Under the pieces are notes generated by a model. The model made no database searches. It was not told the DNA's origin and saw only the letters and a program-made list of their open reading frames with translations. Below are positions 22,255-32,524 of a stretch of 64,000 nt of DNA, piece by piece; position 1 is the first letter of the stretch; the number at the start of each line of letters is the position of its first letter. The DNA is from Rhexocercosporidium sp. MPI-PUGE-AT-0058 (taxonomy: Eukaryota > Ascomycota > Leotiomycetes > Helotiales). Location of the stretch: contig JAGTJL010000006.1 in assembly GCA_020746875.1 (NCBI GenBank), positions 1,364,001 through 1,428,000 of the forward strand. The letters are read 5' to 3'. The position numbers and the translations under genes were made by a program.

Positions 22255-24391
22255 CTATGTCTTTCCATGTAGCTTTCCTGGATCGAAAATCGCCGCAGCA
22301 CTCGGGCTACCTTCTGTCGCCAGCTGGCATCACGGGTGGATGTGCTACAATGCGCCATCGGGCTCAAATACTGTCTTTTTATTGCCGTGTCACTTCTTTC
22401 ATAGTTTGATTTCTCAATTTCATAAAATGTAGCGTCTCAAAATCCAGTCACCTGCACTATCATCGTACAACCTCTCTTCACTGCAAGGCTGACATCGCTT
22501 CCAACGATCACGATCTACATCTTCCCATATTTGGTCGGGTAATCTTGTGCCGTTACCTGCCATCAGCCTCCATCTCGTGTACTATCTTGTAACATCAGCA
22601 TTCATGACTCGGTGCGAATTCTAAATCCACCATTTGGGGGTCAAATCAATATCATAGAAACTGTACTCCTGCCGCAATACGAGGGTTGTGGACTTTGATA
22701 CGATAATTTGGGCATGAATGCACCCGTCAACCAAAGCCTCCTGCTGTCTAGATACACAGGATACAAGCCACTCAGACACGCCTCGTCCACAGCATGAGGT
22801 AGGCAGAGTGGTGGGGCAGGCCAGATTTTGCAGGATGGGGATGTGACGTAATACATTTGACTCTTACAATGTTACACAAGATGTCATCCACTGCTCGTGA
22901 AAACTTTTACGTTGACGAAGCGACAACATGCGGATCCTTGGTGTGAATACTGTATCGTGTTGTAGACATGGCCCTTAACGTTCTGTGTAGCGCACTTTTC
23001 TTTTATTAAACGTCGCAAATTGCTTGAATATGCAAGCGAAGCAACGATGCAGTTTACTTATATTCGTGCCTGGCGATACGTATAACTACATACTTCACTT
23101 CAAATTTGCCAACTGAAGCTCCCTTGATTACACTTTTTTCTTCAAGTGATTATTTAGTGACATTCTCGAGGTTTAAAACTGGTCTCGAAACATAACAGCG
23201 CAACGAAATCCCAGCCTCATATAGCAAGCTGCATCACCTTGAATTGAACTTGCTCTAGGCAGAATTTTGTCCCAAGAAAATTCCGAAAGCCTCACATTGG
23301 TTGACAAATATAGAGATTGTGCTTGCATCAGTGCCCTCCCTTTTTATTAACACATATCAAGTCCACTAATAACCTCATATTGAACAATTCCGACCCATGG
23401 AGGTAGGCACTTCGTCGTGGGTTCTTGCTTGTTGATATTCAAGCTGCAAATGTTCATCCAATCGAACAGCCTCCCTGTTCTCTTTCGGATCAATCTCGTA
23501 AGAGTTGATATAGACACACCGGTGAAAGAGGAGCCGACAAACATTTGGGGCTTGTACTGCTAGACGTCAAATTTTGGCATACATTATGTGCCAAAGACCA
23601 TCATCTACTTCATATTCGGTATTATGAGCTTCTTTGAAGTTGATCTCCCGATCGTTCTCATCTTGAAACTTGTTCTCGAAAGGGTTGAGAACCTTCAAAA
23701 CCCCCCCGTCGATGTCGCTTGCTGTGGTATACATAGCCATCGTAGAAATATCTTGAACGAATTATGTCCCACACATGGTACTGCCTCATGAGAAGGGTCG
23801 AGGTCGTAGAAGGCTTAAGCTACCGTGCTCTACCATCTTTCGGTACAATCCCAGAAGACCTTGATGAGCACTGAGACCTCGGGCAAATGGACTGCCATCT
23901 GTTTGTGGTATTACCAGTGCCATTGTAAATACTTCTTGCATAGCCTTTTCGAGGGCATGGAGTTGAAGAGTAAGTCGCTGGTATTGAAAGCTAAATCCAC
24001 CAGGCTCCTGCAGTGCCAACACAGTTTACTCGATGAGGCTGGTAGCAGGAAAGTCACCGAAATAGATCCCAAATGACATAGGAACACGATTGAGGAGAAA
24101 GGCAAAGGCAAAGGCAAAGGAAAAGACCGCCACTGCTGAAGGGTCAGTAATTAGACGTTGCCATTCTTAAGATGTAAAATTGGCAAGGCTTCCTTCTAAT
24201 GAACTCCTACCTAGCCGTTTGTCGCCGACTGCGCTTCGTGCAATTTTATACAGGTATTGTACACTCCACCATGCCCACCTATCATATCAAGATTATATTC
24301 GCTGGAACCTCCCACCCCTAGATATCATCTTGAACCAGTCATAACATCCCCAGATGTAGATAAACGCCATATACCGATATCATTCATCCTG
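22255..24391. other. Intergenic between convergent genes
   Basis: 2.1 kb without a supported gene. On the minus strand around 23580-24020 the translation is protein-like in pieces (for example KVLNPFENKF and NTEYEVDDGLWHIMYAKI) but broken by stops and frame changes; this may be an old gene remnant of unknown family. Confidence 0.45.
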
Positions 24392-27300
24392 CTACTGTGT
24401 AACCGCTCGTACGCCTTGTAACAATAGACCGAACATTAACCCCTTTGCTACTTCCTCGACCTGTAAACAGTCGAAGATTCGCCCCATTGCCTCACCAGTT
24501 GCTGCCTGGCCCATAACACCACTTAGAGCAGCGGGAACGCCCCTTTCAACAAGCAACTTCCGAGCCTTAACTCGCAGATTTTCTTTCTCTCCGGTAGACA
24601 TCTCTGCCGGCCACATTTTCAATTCCTCTTCAGTCGGTAAGGTGTTTGCCCGCATTTTGAGAATGTGAGCAGCAACACCGGCGTCTGACGTATTTGACGC
24701 AATGACAGAGTCCTGAATGAGAGACTGAATGGCTGCCAACGAAGGATTAGAAGGTCGCAATAAGAAGGTTTTCGCAGCGTTGAGCAAAGTCCGGCGGATG
24801 TTCCATGCGGAAGAGAGAGTATACAGTTCATTGATCACTGCAAACATAAGTTCCACGGCGACTTTAGTCTCGGCCTCAGTGAGTGGTGTTTGCTCCTTCC
24901 GAGGACGGGGTTTCTGGGCCGTAGTGGAAGCCACTTGAACAGATGATCTCCTTGTTGCAGAAATAGATGGACGATCTGGAGAGGGCTGGGAGGGAGCCGT
25001 ACTGGTCGAAGTCCTGGCGGTGTTTGGAACATTGCTCTCCGCACGCGAAGTCGTCGAAGAATCATCTAGATGAGAACCGTAGTCATCTGGCATTTCGCCG
25101 GGTGGAGGTGGCAGCTTCATGTCGCCCATGATGCCCTGCGTAGGCGATGACAAAGGAGTCCCTCGTCTTGAAGAAGGAGCTCTACTGGGGTCTCGGCTTG
25201 GGGGCACACTTCGACGCCCACTCATTGACGATCTTGCAGACGTTGAGACGCGAGGTTGTCGTTCATTTTCACCTTCGACGATCGAGTTATGGCTCGGACG
25301 TCGTGTCATAGTCGGAAGTATTGAAGGTTGTGTAGAGACGATTGGCATAGCTCGGAGGCTGTCCTCACTCGCTCGACCAGATCTGGAAGATGCGACTATT
25401 GAGTTCATGCTATCCATTCTGGGGAGTGTTGATGTCGAAGATCGCCCAGCAACGTGAGTGCCGTTTACGACTTTTTTCTGGCCCAGGTTTCCGATGTTCG
25501 TGAACACGCCTGTGATTCCGCCTCCGATGGCCTTGCCACCCTCTGCAACACCCTTTGGTGCACTTGTGAGCACATCAAGCATACCTTTACCCATGGTTTC
25601 AAAAGCTGAAGGGGTTGGCCAACCGATGCCAGGGAAGCCATTCTTCGACGCGGAAGTCGACTGCCCCTGGTCTTTCTCTAGAAACCGTTTCATGCCTTCA
25701 CTCTCTGCAAGTTCTTTGTACCATAGGGCATCCCGAAGATAGCGTTCTAATTCCCCTCTCAGGGACGGTTTCGTATGTTCTTTCCAATTCGGAAGACCCT
25801 GGTGTTGCTCAGTAAACGCCTTGACCCCGGAAACCTGTGCTATCCGTCGGAGGACTTCATGTAAAGTCTCAAAATCCGGATACCGCCGTACGATCATCCA
25901 ACCGGGATGGTCAGATGATGCAGGCTCAATTTGCACCAGGTAGTCGGCATTGGGTTTGGAACGTAATCTGCCCTTGTCAGAGCTTGTTGAATCGTCATGG
26001 ATTATTATGTTCGCGTTATGAAGAGTCAAAGAAACAGTTTTTCTACGCCGAGTAGGAGACCCGTCCTGGAGAGCGAGGGGAACCGCCTGGGGGATTATTT
26101 GATCAAAGTTCGTGAAGGCCGGTGCATGGTGTGAGGTAGGCGAGGCAGGTGAGGACAAGACATCCTGGGACTCTGACCGCGCGGTGGGTTTTTGTAGCAC
26201 AGGGGTTGTGGGCTCTGCAGCTTTGCTTCTAACGCCTGCCGGTGTTTGCAAAGGCTTGGGAATACCGTTTTGGGTATTTTGTTCTGCACATGGTGGGCCA
26301 ATATTCCCGCTAGTCGTCAAAGATGATGTATCAAGATGCAGGCTCCGAGCATTCTGCTCTACAGCTGTCACAAGAGCATCTGGAGGGTTCTCTAAGGGCT
26401 TTGGCTGACCTTGGATCCTCTTCGCGTCCTCGTCTGCTATGAGTTGAGACAGCCTCTGTGCTTCTTCCATAGCTTCCTCCATTGCCTCCTCTGCCTTACT
26501 CAATCGCTTCTTGTGACCTTTCATCTCTATTTTCTGGTTCTCCGCCGACTTGATTGGTTTTGCAAGTCCAATGTTGCCCACATTGCCATCAAAGTCATGA
26601 AAAGGGCCACTCTGCGAATCATCGATGTGTCCACCTCCCATACCTGCATCGATTGCCTGACTAAAGTCCGGTTCGCCGTCCTCGAGGAGATAAACGATCC
26701 ACCCGTTGATCCATTCTGGCTTCGAGCAGTTGGTCAGGGTCATCTGCAATATCAAACCCCCTAGAATCTCCCTCAAGAATATCCTGGCCGGATCACAGTC
26801 GTATGTCGGCTTCTCCAGAAAGTTTTGCAGTATATCTTCAGCCACCATGTTGAACTTCCTCGACTGTTGTTTCTCATTCAGAACGTTAGCAAGGTTCGAC
26901 TCCGGATTTGCAGACAGGTATGCATAGACAGCCTCGGCTGGAGGCATGTTTCCTTGGGATGCCGATATTGCGCTCGACAATTCATTGAGGAACACAATAA
27001 CGATCGAGGACGAGTTGGTGAGGAAGTCGAGAAAAGTGTCAGCATGTCTTTTGCGGGACAGGTGCTGAGAAATGGCTAGAATAAACCTCGTCAAAGTGGT
27101 GCGTGAAGCCGTTGGGAAAGACTGGTCGACGGGAAGTATGGGATGATACCACCACTTCACATAGTCTCTTATAACAGCATCCACCAACTCATTGAGTGCT
27201 GCGGCAGTCTCGGGTTGGAAACCTTCGAAGCCTTTTGCAACCGTCTTGTCATCGTCCTCGTCCGCATGCTCAACGGGTTTCTGTGCTTCTCTCAAGTCCA

Positions 27301-27649
27301 ATATCCTCTTGACCACGTCCAGAGCCTTCTCTCTCCGGATCTCCTCACTCGAGCCAGCATCGTGGCTTTGTCTCTCCCATGCTGCGTGAAGCACAATACC
27401 ACCCGCTGCCCCGATCAAGACCAAACCAAGTCGCCCCAGAACGAGGTATGTAGATACTGCCAGGCCAACCGCTATACCACCAATGGTCTCCGGCGAAGCT
27501 GTGGATAGGAAACGCAATGCACGAGTTGTCAAGTCTTCTTCTGCGGGATCTGAAGACGTGGGTGTTGAGGGCGTTATCGTCTCAGGCGCATGCGGAATAG
27601 CGACGACGTCTTCGCCGTTCTTCATTTCGACTCCGAATGTTCCGTTCAT
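24392..27649 (-). CDS. PXA-PX-Nexin_C membrane protein (Mdm1/SNX13-like family)
   Basis: A single exon of 1085 residues. A hydrophobic hairpin lies at about 54-92 (GGIAVGLAVSTYLVLGRLGL... onward), followed by a PXA-type helical domain (about 146-325, with DYVKWWYHPI near its start). A charged linker follows, then a PX domain at about 539-660 containing RRYPDF and LPNWKEHTKPSLR, a long Ser-rich region, and a C-terminal Nexin_C domain (about 940-1075, with SSAWNIRRTLLNAAKTFLLRP). In animals and yeast, relatives such as SNX13/14 and Mdm1 are ER-anchored phosphoinositide-binding tethers at organelle contact sites. No RGS domain is visible between PXA and PX, unlike Mdm1. A role in ER-vacuole contact or lipid traffic is inferred from the family. 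Confidence 0.85.
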   Translation of the reverse strand: MNGTFGVEMKNGEDVVAIPHAPETITPSTPTSSDPAEEDLTTRALRFLSTASPETIGGIAVGLAVSTYLVLGRLGLVLIGAAGGIVLHAAWERQSHDAGSSEEIRREKALDVVKRILDLREAQKPVEHADEDDDKTVAKGFEGFQPETAAALNELVDAVIRDYVKWWYHPILPVDQSFPTASRTTLTRFILAISQHLSRKRHADTFLDFLTNSSSIVIVFLNELSSAISASQGNMPPAEAVYAYLSANPESNLANVLNEKQQSRKFNMVAEDILQNFLEKPTYDCDPARIFLREILGGLILQMTLTNCSKPEWINGWIVYLLEDGEPDFSQAIDAGMGGGHIDDSQSGPFHDFDGNVGNIGLAKPIKSAENQKIEMKGHKKRLSKAEEAMEEAMEEAQRLSQLIADEDAKRIQGQPKPLENPPDALVTAVEQNARSLHLDTSSLTTSGNIGPPCAEQNTQNGIPKPLQTPAGVRSKAAEPTTPVLQKPTARSESQDVLSSPASPTSHHAPAFTNFDQIIPQAVPLALQDGSPTRRRKTVSLTLHNANIIIHDDSTSSDKGRLRSKPNADYLVQIEPASSDHPGWMIVRRYPDFETLHEVLRRIAQVSGVKAFTEQHQGLPNWKEHTKPSLRGELERYLRDALWYKELAESEGMKRFLEKDQGQSTSASKNGFPGIGWPTPSAFETMGKGMLDVLTSAPKGVAEGGKAIGGGITGVFTNIGNLGQKKVVNGTHVAGRSSTSTLPRMDSMNSIVASSRSGRASEDSLRAMPIVSTQPSILPTMTRRPSHNSIVEGENERQPRVSTSARSSMSGRRSVPPSRDPSRAPSSRRGTPLSSPTQGIMGDMKLPPPPGEMPDDYGSHLDDSSTTSRAESNVPNTARTSTSTAPSQPSPDRPSISATRRSSVQVASTTAQKPRPRKEQTPLTEAETKVAVELMFAVINELYTLSSAWNIRRTLLNAAKTFLLRPSNPSLAAIQSLIQDSVIASNTSDAGVAAHILKMRANTLPTEEELKMWPAEMSTGEKENLRVKARKLLVERGVPAALSGVMGQAATGEAMGRIFDCLQVEEVAKGLMFGLLLQGVRAVTQ

Positions 27650-28370
27650 TGCGCCGTTCTCTGCTACTCACGCATGTCCGAATTATTCAAAATCCGGTGC
27701 TCTGAGCTGCGGTGTTTGTAGGATGCGCTGGCAGAGGGCCCACGGGTACTGTAGGATCTGTGTATGATTGATAAAACAGAAGTTGTTCTGATCTGATCTG
27801 ATCTGGTCTGGTCTGTTTGGTACATACCATTCACGCGGGCGCGCGCTGACGAACGGGTCCATGCACTCACTGGGCGTTTCATGGCTGACGGGAGCCCCTT
27901 TTAAAATACAAAAGCATACAAGCTTCAGCTCTGCGGGCACCTTGCCCAGATCGTCTGGATCTTACCTCCGTAGTCGGGGTCTCAGTCTGGGGCTGGGGTT
28001 GGGTTTGAGCATCCAATCTAATTGAAGTATGGTACAGTACAGGACTGACTGTACCGTATTGTACGAAGTATATAGTAAATACAGGAAAGCAAAGTTCGGC
28101 GTCTGTCTTATCGTTATCGCCAACACGACCGCGTCTCTCCTCTTTCTCTACGCGTCAACCTTTCCCCAACTTCAACACCCGTGCTTTTATCGAGCCTCCA
28201 GAACAGCTGCAATCATCTGTCCGTTCTACTCCAGGCCACTCGTTCTTTAAATCGGTTTGGATCCCCTGAGATCTTGCCCATCTCCACCACCAAGCTTCAC
28301 AGACAGGCCCTGCACGCAAGAACAACGGACCACAGTCACCCTGAATCAGCACTACACTCCATTTTTCAAG
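27650..28370. other. Shared promoter region of divergent genes
   Basis: 721 bp between the PXA-PX start codon and the SUB1 start codon, so both promoters should lie here. A short CTGATCTGATCTGATCTGG repeat sits at about 27788-27812. No other element recognised. Confidence 0.55.
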
Positions 28371-28959
28371 ATGGGCAAGACAGGAAAGCGCGCCCATGAC
28401 GAGGTGGATACCTACGAGGAGGATGACTTTGTCGAGAATGACGATGGTGCGGCACGCAAGACCAAGAAGACCAAGAAGGCAGCGGCCCAGTCAAGCGGCG
28501 ATGACCTGGAGAAGTTCTGGGAGGCAAGTCAGTTCCTATTCTTATTCCCAGCGCAGCAAAGCTAATGTTGTTTCTAGCTGTCCCATGGTAGAAACCCTCG
28601 CAGAGTCACAGTCCAGGAGTTTAAAGGCCAGAAGCTCATCAATATTCGAGAGTATTATGAGAAGGAGGGAGAATACAAGCCATCGTCAAAGGTACATCGC
28701 TTTCAAGCACTCAGCTGTCCCTTATGCGATCACGAACTCATCCGCCTAGGGCATATCGTTGACCGTTGATCAATACAAAGCTCTACTCGAGGTACTGCCT
28801 AAGCTGAACACACACTTGAAAGGCATGGATATCGACATCTCCGCCTCGGCGGTCTCCGAGGAGGAGCCAGAGGAGGATGGGAAGCCAAAGAAGCGCGTCA
28901 AGCCTAGGAAGCAGGAAAAGGCGAATATTGAAGCAACTTCTGATGAAGATGACGAGTGA
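28371..28959 (+). CDS. SUB1: PC4/Sub1 transcriptional coactivator
   Basis: Three exons (28371-28523, 28578-28691, 28750-28959) encode 158 residues. The acidic/basic N-terminus ends at EKFWE. The PC4 domain follows with SHGRNPRRVTVQEFKGQKLI, NIREYYEKEGEYKPSSKGISLTVDQY and a helix with ALLEVLPKLN, a good match to the single-stranded-DNA-binding PC4 fold that assists RNA polymerase II transcription and DNA repair. The tail is acidic and basic, ending SDEDDE. Intron 1 starts with GCAAGT instead of GT: splicing at a nearby GT would bring a stop into frame, whereas GAG/GCAAGT...CTAG/CTG preserves the domain. It is therefore a GC-AG intron of 54 nt. Confidence 0.92.
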
Positions 28960-29893
28960 CATGTACCGGTAACGATCAAATATTTTTGGTCTGCAGAACT
29001 GGCGTTAAGGAGTGTCACGCAATGCGGATCCGATTCTATCAAGGCATGGCAATATCTAGATGTAAGCACGTGTCTAAGGGGAAAGCATGTGGACCGTGGC
29101 ATTTTGAGACTAAAAGACAGTGCCCAAGATAGGCACGTTGCTACTTCAGGTCTCGGTGGTCATCGTATTTACGTAGCAAAACTCAACCCCCTGCATTATC
29201 TAGTGTTTCTTCCAACTGGGGCAGGGTAGTGCCAGGAGGAGTGCAGCTATTGCTGTTGTGGAGACTCGCTATGGAAGCCCATTTGGCCCAATTCCAGATC
29301 GGGTGGACCCATGATTCCGTCCTTTGGACCTCCCTTTGGTTACCTGGACGAGCTGATGTTGTCGTATCCTGCTCCAGGATAGTGTCAACATGTAATCTTT
29401 ACTTTCTTGCTTTTTCTGTTTATCATGTCCTATGTTAATTCAACTTTTCTACCTGAAGGTTCACATTATTAGCAAGGCGCGTACCAAGTCACACGACACT
29501 CTACCTCTTCTTTGGAGGGGCCTATTCGGTACATGAGAGCTGCTCACTGGCATAGGAATGGTCACACCGGATATGGTTATACTTGTCGCCCCAGAAGTTG
29601 GTCGTGTTGCTATTTCAGTGCCAAATCAGAGGGACATTTATCAACCAGTAGGCCAGTGATTCTGTCAATTGTCCTCGGAAGCGAACGGTATTGTTGCTAG
29701 GCGACCTATTTCCCAGCTGTCAGGCTCGTTCATGCAACCGGCCCCTGCGAGTAATCATTCTCTGATTCTCAATTCATGGATGACAGTTGCTACGACTATC
29801 CTATGCGATCACTTGGCTCATACATTGGTCCCAAGAGACCAAAAGACATCCTATAACCCCTCTAGAAATACTACCGCAGCCACCTACCAAGTA
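28960..29893. other. Intergenic between convergent genes
   Basis: 934 bp between the SUB1 stop and the stop of the minus-strand GST-AsaB-like gene. No recognisable gene or repeat. Confidence 0.55.
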
Positions 29894-32059
29894 TCAGAAA
29901 AATGCTATCGTCCTGATCTCCACGCTCTCGCGAATCTTTGCATCGGACGGAGAGGTTGGATCCTCAAAAGCCGTATGCCCGACAAACCTAGCAACATTCG
30001 GTATAGATTCGTACGTCTTGAGGAGAATGACCTGGTCAGCCTCCATCTTGGGGAAGTACCACCATTTGTGTTTGGCCGAGTATCTCATGACGTAATTCTC
30101 ACCGGTGCGGTCGCGATAGCGGAGGTGTAGCTTGAAGAAGTCATCCGCAGGTGCAGAGGTCACGTCGCACATAGCCAACGGTCGTTCCTCGACAGTGCCA
30201 AGTGGCTTCCAGACTGCAATGTAGTCAACAATAGAACCTTCGAATTCTCAGATGTGCTCCTCCCCAGATAAAGAGTAGGCCTGTGCGGCAAAATGCATAT
30301 AGCTAGAGGCACGTACCATTGAAGAAAGCTACTCGCCGTGAAAGCAAGTCCTTGGCTTCATCCCCCAGCAGTTGTTCTACACTGTTCATGATATTAGTAT
30401 GTACTCATTCCAAGACTTTGGAGTTCAGAATGGGGACTATGGTTAGGATCAAGAGTGGACACGAGCTCCTACCGCCCCGATCGAGTGGATTCCACACGAA
30501 ATAAAACATACCGTATCGGGCCGGACTCTGCAGTATAGTCGCAATGAACTAGCATCACCGGGGCTCTCTTGGTAGTATCCGTCTCCTGTGTAATGGGTTT
30601 TGCTGAGTTTGCCTTGGTACGTATCGTGTGGTCAAAGCTACATGTCGTCAGCACTTCGAGTGTCTGTAGCATATCAAACACCTGCCAACGGCAGTTGTCC
30701 AACCCGATCGAGGAGAAGTGCGTACACAAGAACCCGCTTCGCCCCAGTGGTCCTTTTCACAAAGTCTACGACCTCGGGGTAGAACGACTCTCGTACCTTT
30801 GCCTCGTTCTCCCACCCTTTGTTGTAGTGTGTCTTAAAGGAATGGATCGAGAATCCCTCCTTGTCAGTCGTGAACGGTGTAACGCGATTCCTATCCCAGC
30901 CATCTGTCACTATCATTTCTCTTGGGTCATCTCCGGGCTCGTGGACATCCTTGGCGGCTTCAGATTCGTAGAAGTAGACCTCAGTGGGTTTGTCGACATC
31001 TTTCGTGTAGTTGAAGTTTGCACGCACTTCGCCAGGTTTTGCAGTGGTCTCTGCGCAGGGAACTGTAGATTTAGCTATGTACAGTAATAGGCAAAGAGAT
31101 CAATCAAGCACTCGAACCTGGTAACAACGCTTTTTCGACAGCACCTGTGTTCCGGAGTGTGAAGTCAGCACCGCATGCCAAGTTTTCAGGTTACATGTAA
31201 TGAGTTACTAGCCCATACAGTCTGTCTCTCACAAGCGTACCTTGAGTCTTTTGCCAGGCCGGGAGCTTTTCTATTTCGGTGATCCACCGTTTCAGATTCG
31301 GGTGTTGTTCAACCGGCAGGTGTGATGCTTTGTGGAGATGCATTGGGGAGGCGACTGCAATGTCTGCGATCGTCACCTCATCTCCGGTCAGGTATTTAGT
31401 CTTCCCAAGTTGGGCATCAAGAACGGAGGCAAGCTACGGGAGGTGTCAGGGCAACGATTCTGCAATGGAGGCGCCACTCAGATCGAGACTCTAGGGAAGC
31501 AAGCAGTGCAAGTTCGTGAGGTCCGACATCAAGAATGCGACAGATTCAGGGTACAAACCTGGTTCCATTTCGGCGCCTGAGCATTAATGATAGAATGGTC
31601 TGGCTCAGACTTCAACAGCGGCTTGACAACGTATTCAACCATATAGACGTAACAGCTTGGGAACCAAACAGATGCTTCCCAGAAGAGCCATTTGTTGACA
31701 TCAGCGCGAGCTTTCAGATCCTTTGGGTAGTGAATGCTGCCACCGAGATCTGCTGCGTATTGTAGAATAGCATTGGATTCCGTGATGTTGAAGTCAGGTC
31801 CGTCCGAGGCGCTCGGGACGGTGCCATTGGGATTCTTGAAGTTCATGTCAGTCTCGAAAATATGTCACGAGAAAGTAGACGTAGTAAATGATCTATGAAC
31901 TGGCCAACACAGACGTACAATCTTCAAGTATTCTGGACTTTTGTGTTCGCCAGTAAAATAGTTGATATGCTTGAGCTCGTACTGGGTCCCAAGTAGATCA
32001 AGACCGGCAAGGACCTTCCTTGAATTTACCGTGCATGGATCAAGATAGACTTGGAGCAT
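29894..32059 (-). CDS. Apparent fusion: glutathione S-transferase plus AsaB/CmcJ-like oxygenase-type domain
   Basis: Eight exons (32059-31919, 31834-31559, 31433-31241, 31144-31118, 31062-30726, 30637-30512, 30381-30317, 30237-29894) join in one frame to 502 residues. Residues 1-212 form a GST: a thioredoxin-like N-domain starting MLQVYLDPCTVNSRKV with NPNGTVP and ESNAILQY, then a helical C-domain with TIADIAVASPMHLH. Residues 213-502 match the AsaB/CmcJ family (7-alpha-cephem-methoxylase P8-chain-like or GA4-desaturase-like), with VLVFDHTIR, VHCDY, VWKPLG and ARFVGHTAFEDPTSP. Members act in fungal secondary metabolism. The AsaB-like part has no upstream ATG of its own. The GST could instead end at a TGA at 31106-31104; the 55-nt intron with weaker donor GTTCGA (31117-31063) bypasses it and joins the frames exactly. 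Two separate genes with an unseen start remain possible. Confidence 0.65.
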
Positions 32060-32524
32060 TGTGATAAGAGAGCTTCAAGACTATGGCAGGTGTTGTGGAT
32101 TGAGATTGTTCAAGTCGGACCTGAAATTGGAGGATGATAGGGAGTATTTCAGGACCCGGGGGTTTTGGTGATACAGAGTCAGCTGCGATCAAGTCTGACG
32201 CAGTGCAGTAGTGCAGCTATAGATCCATGCTTAAGGCCTCTCCGGAGTATTACCCCACTTCCCTACAATAAAAAGAAGATACCCCGCATTTTCGAAGTCT
32301 TGTGGCTGAGGCGCAGAAGCCTCTCTTTCTATGTTCCCCCCAGTTAAACCCGAAGCAGGTTGCGCCTTGCCCTTCGCCCGTCCCGAGGTCCCCTAGTTTT
32401 CGCGGCCGACCACGGTGATGAAGTTGGTAGGATGCCACCTTTGAGAAACAGTACATTAGATGTATTTTGCTAGGCTTGGATGTGGGGAGACAGTGCCAGT
32501 ACATACAAGTGAACATTTCAATCG
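32060..32524. other. Intergenic, promoter side of the GST fusion gene
   Basis: 465 bp between the GST start codon and the stop of the FAD-reductase pseudogene on the same strand. It should hold the promoter of the fusion gene. No motif recognised. Confidence 0.5.

Noticed and set aside
29669..30130. Plus-strand open frame of 153 codons
   Set aside because: Antisense of the AsaB/CmcJ-like C-terminal exon, which is strongly family-like on the minus strand.
31191..31240. GST ending by reading through to the stop at 31191
   Set aside because: A good GTACGC donor at 31240 and an in-frame acceptor give the family-like end TQGAVEKALLP; the read-through tail is unlike GSTs.
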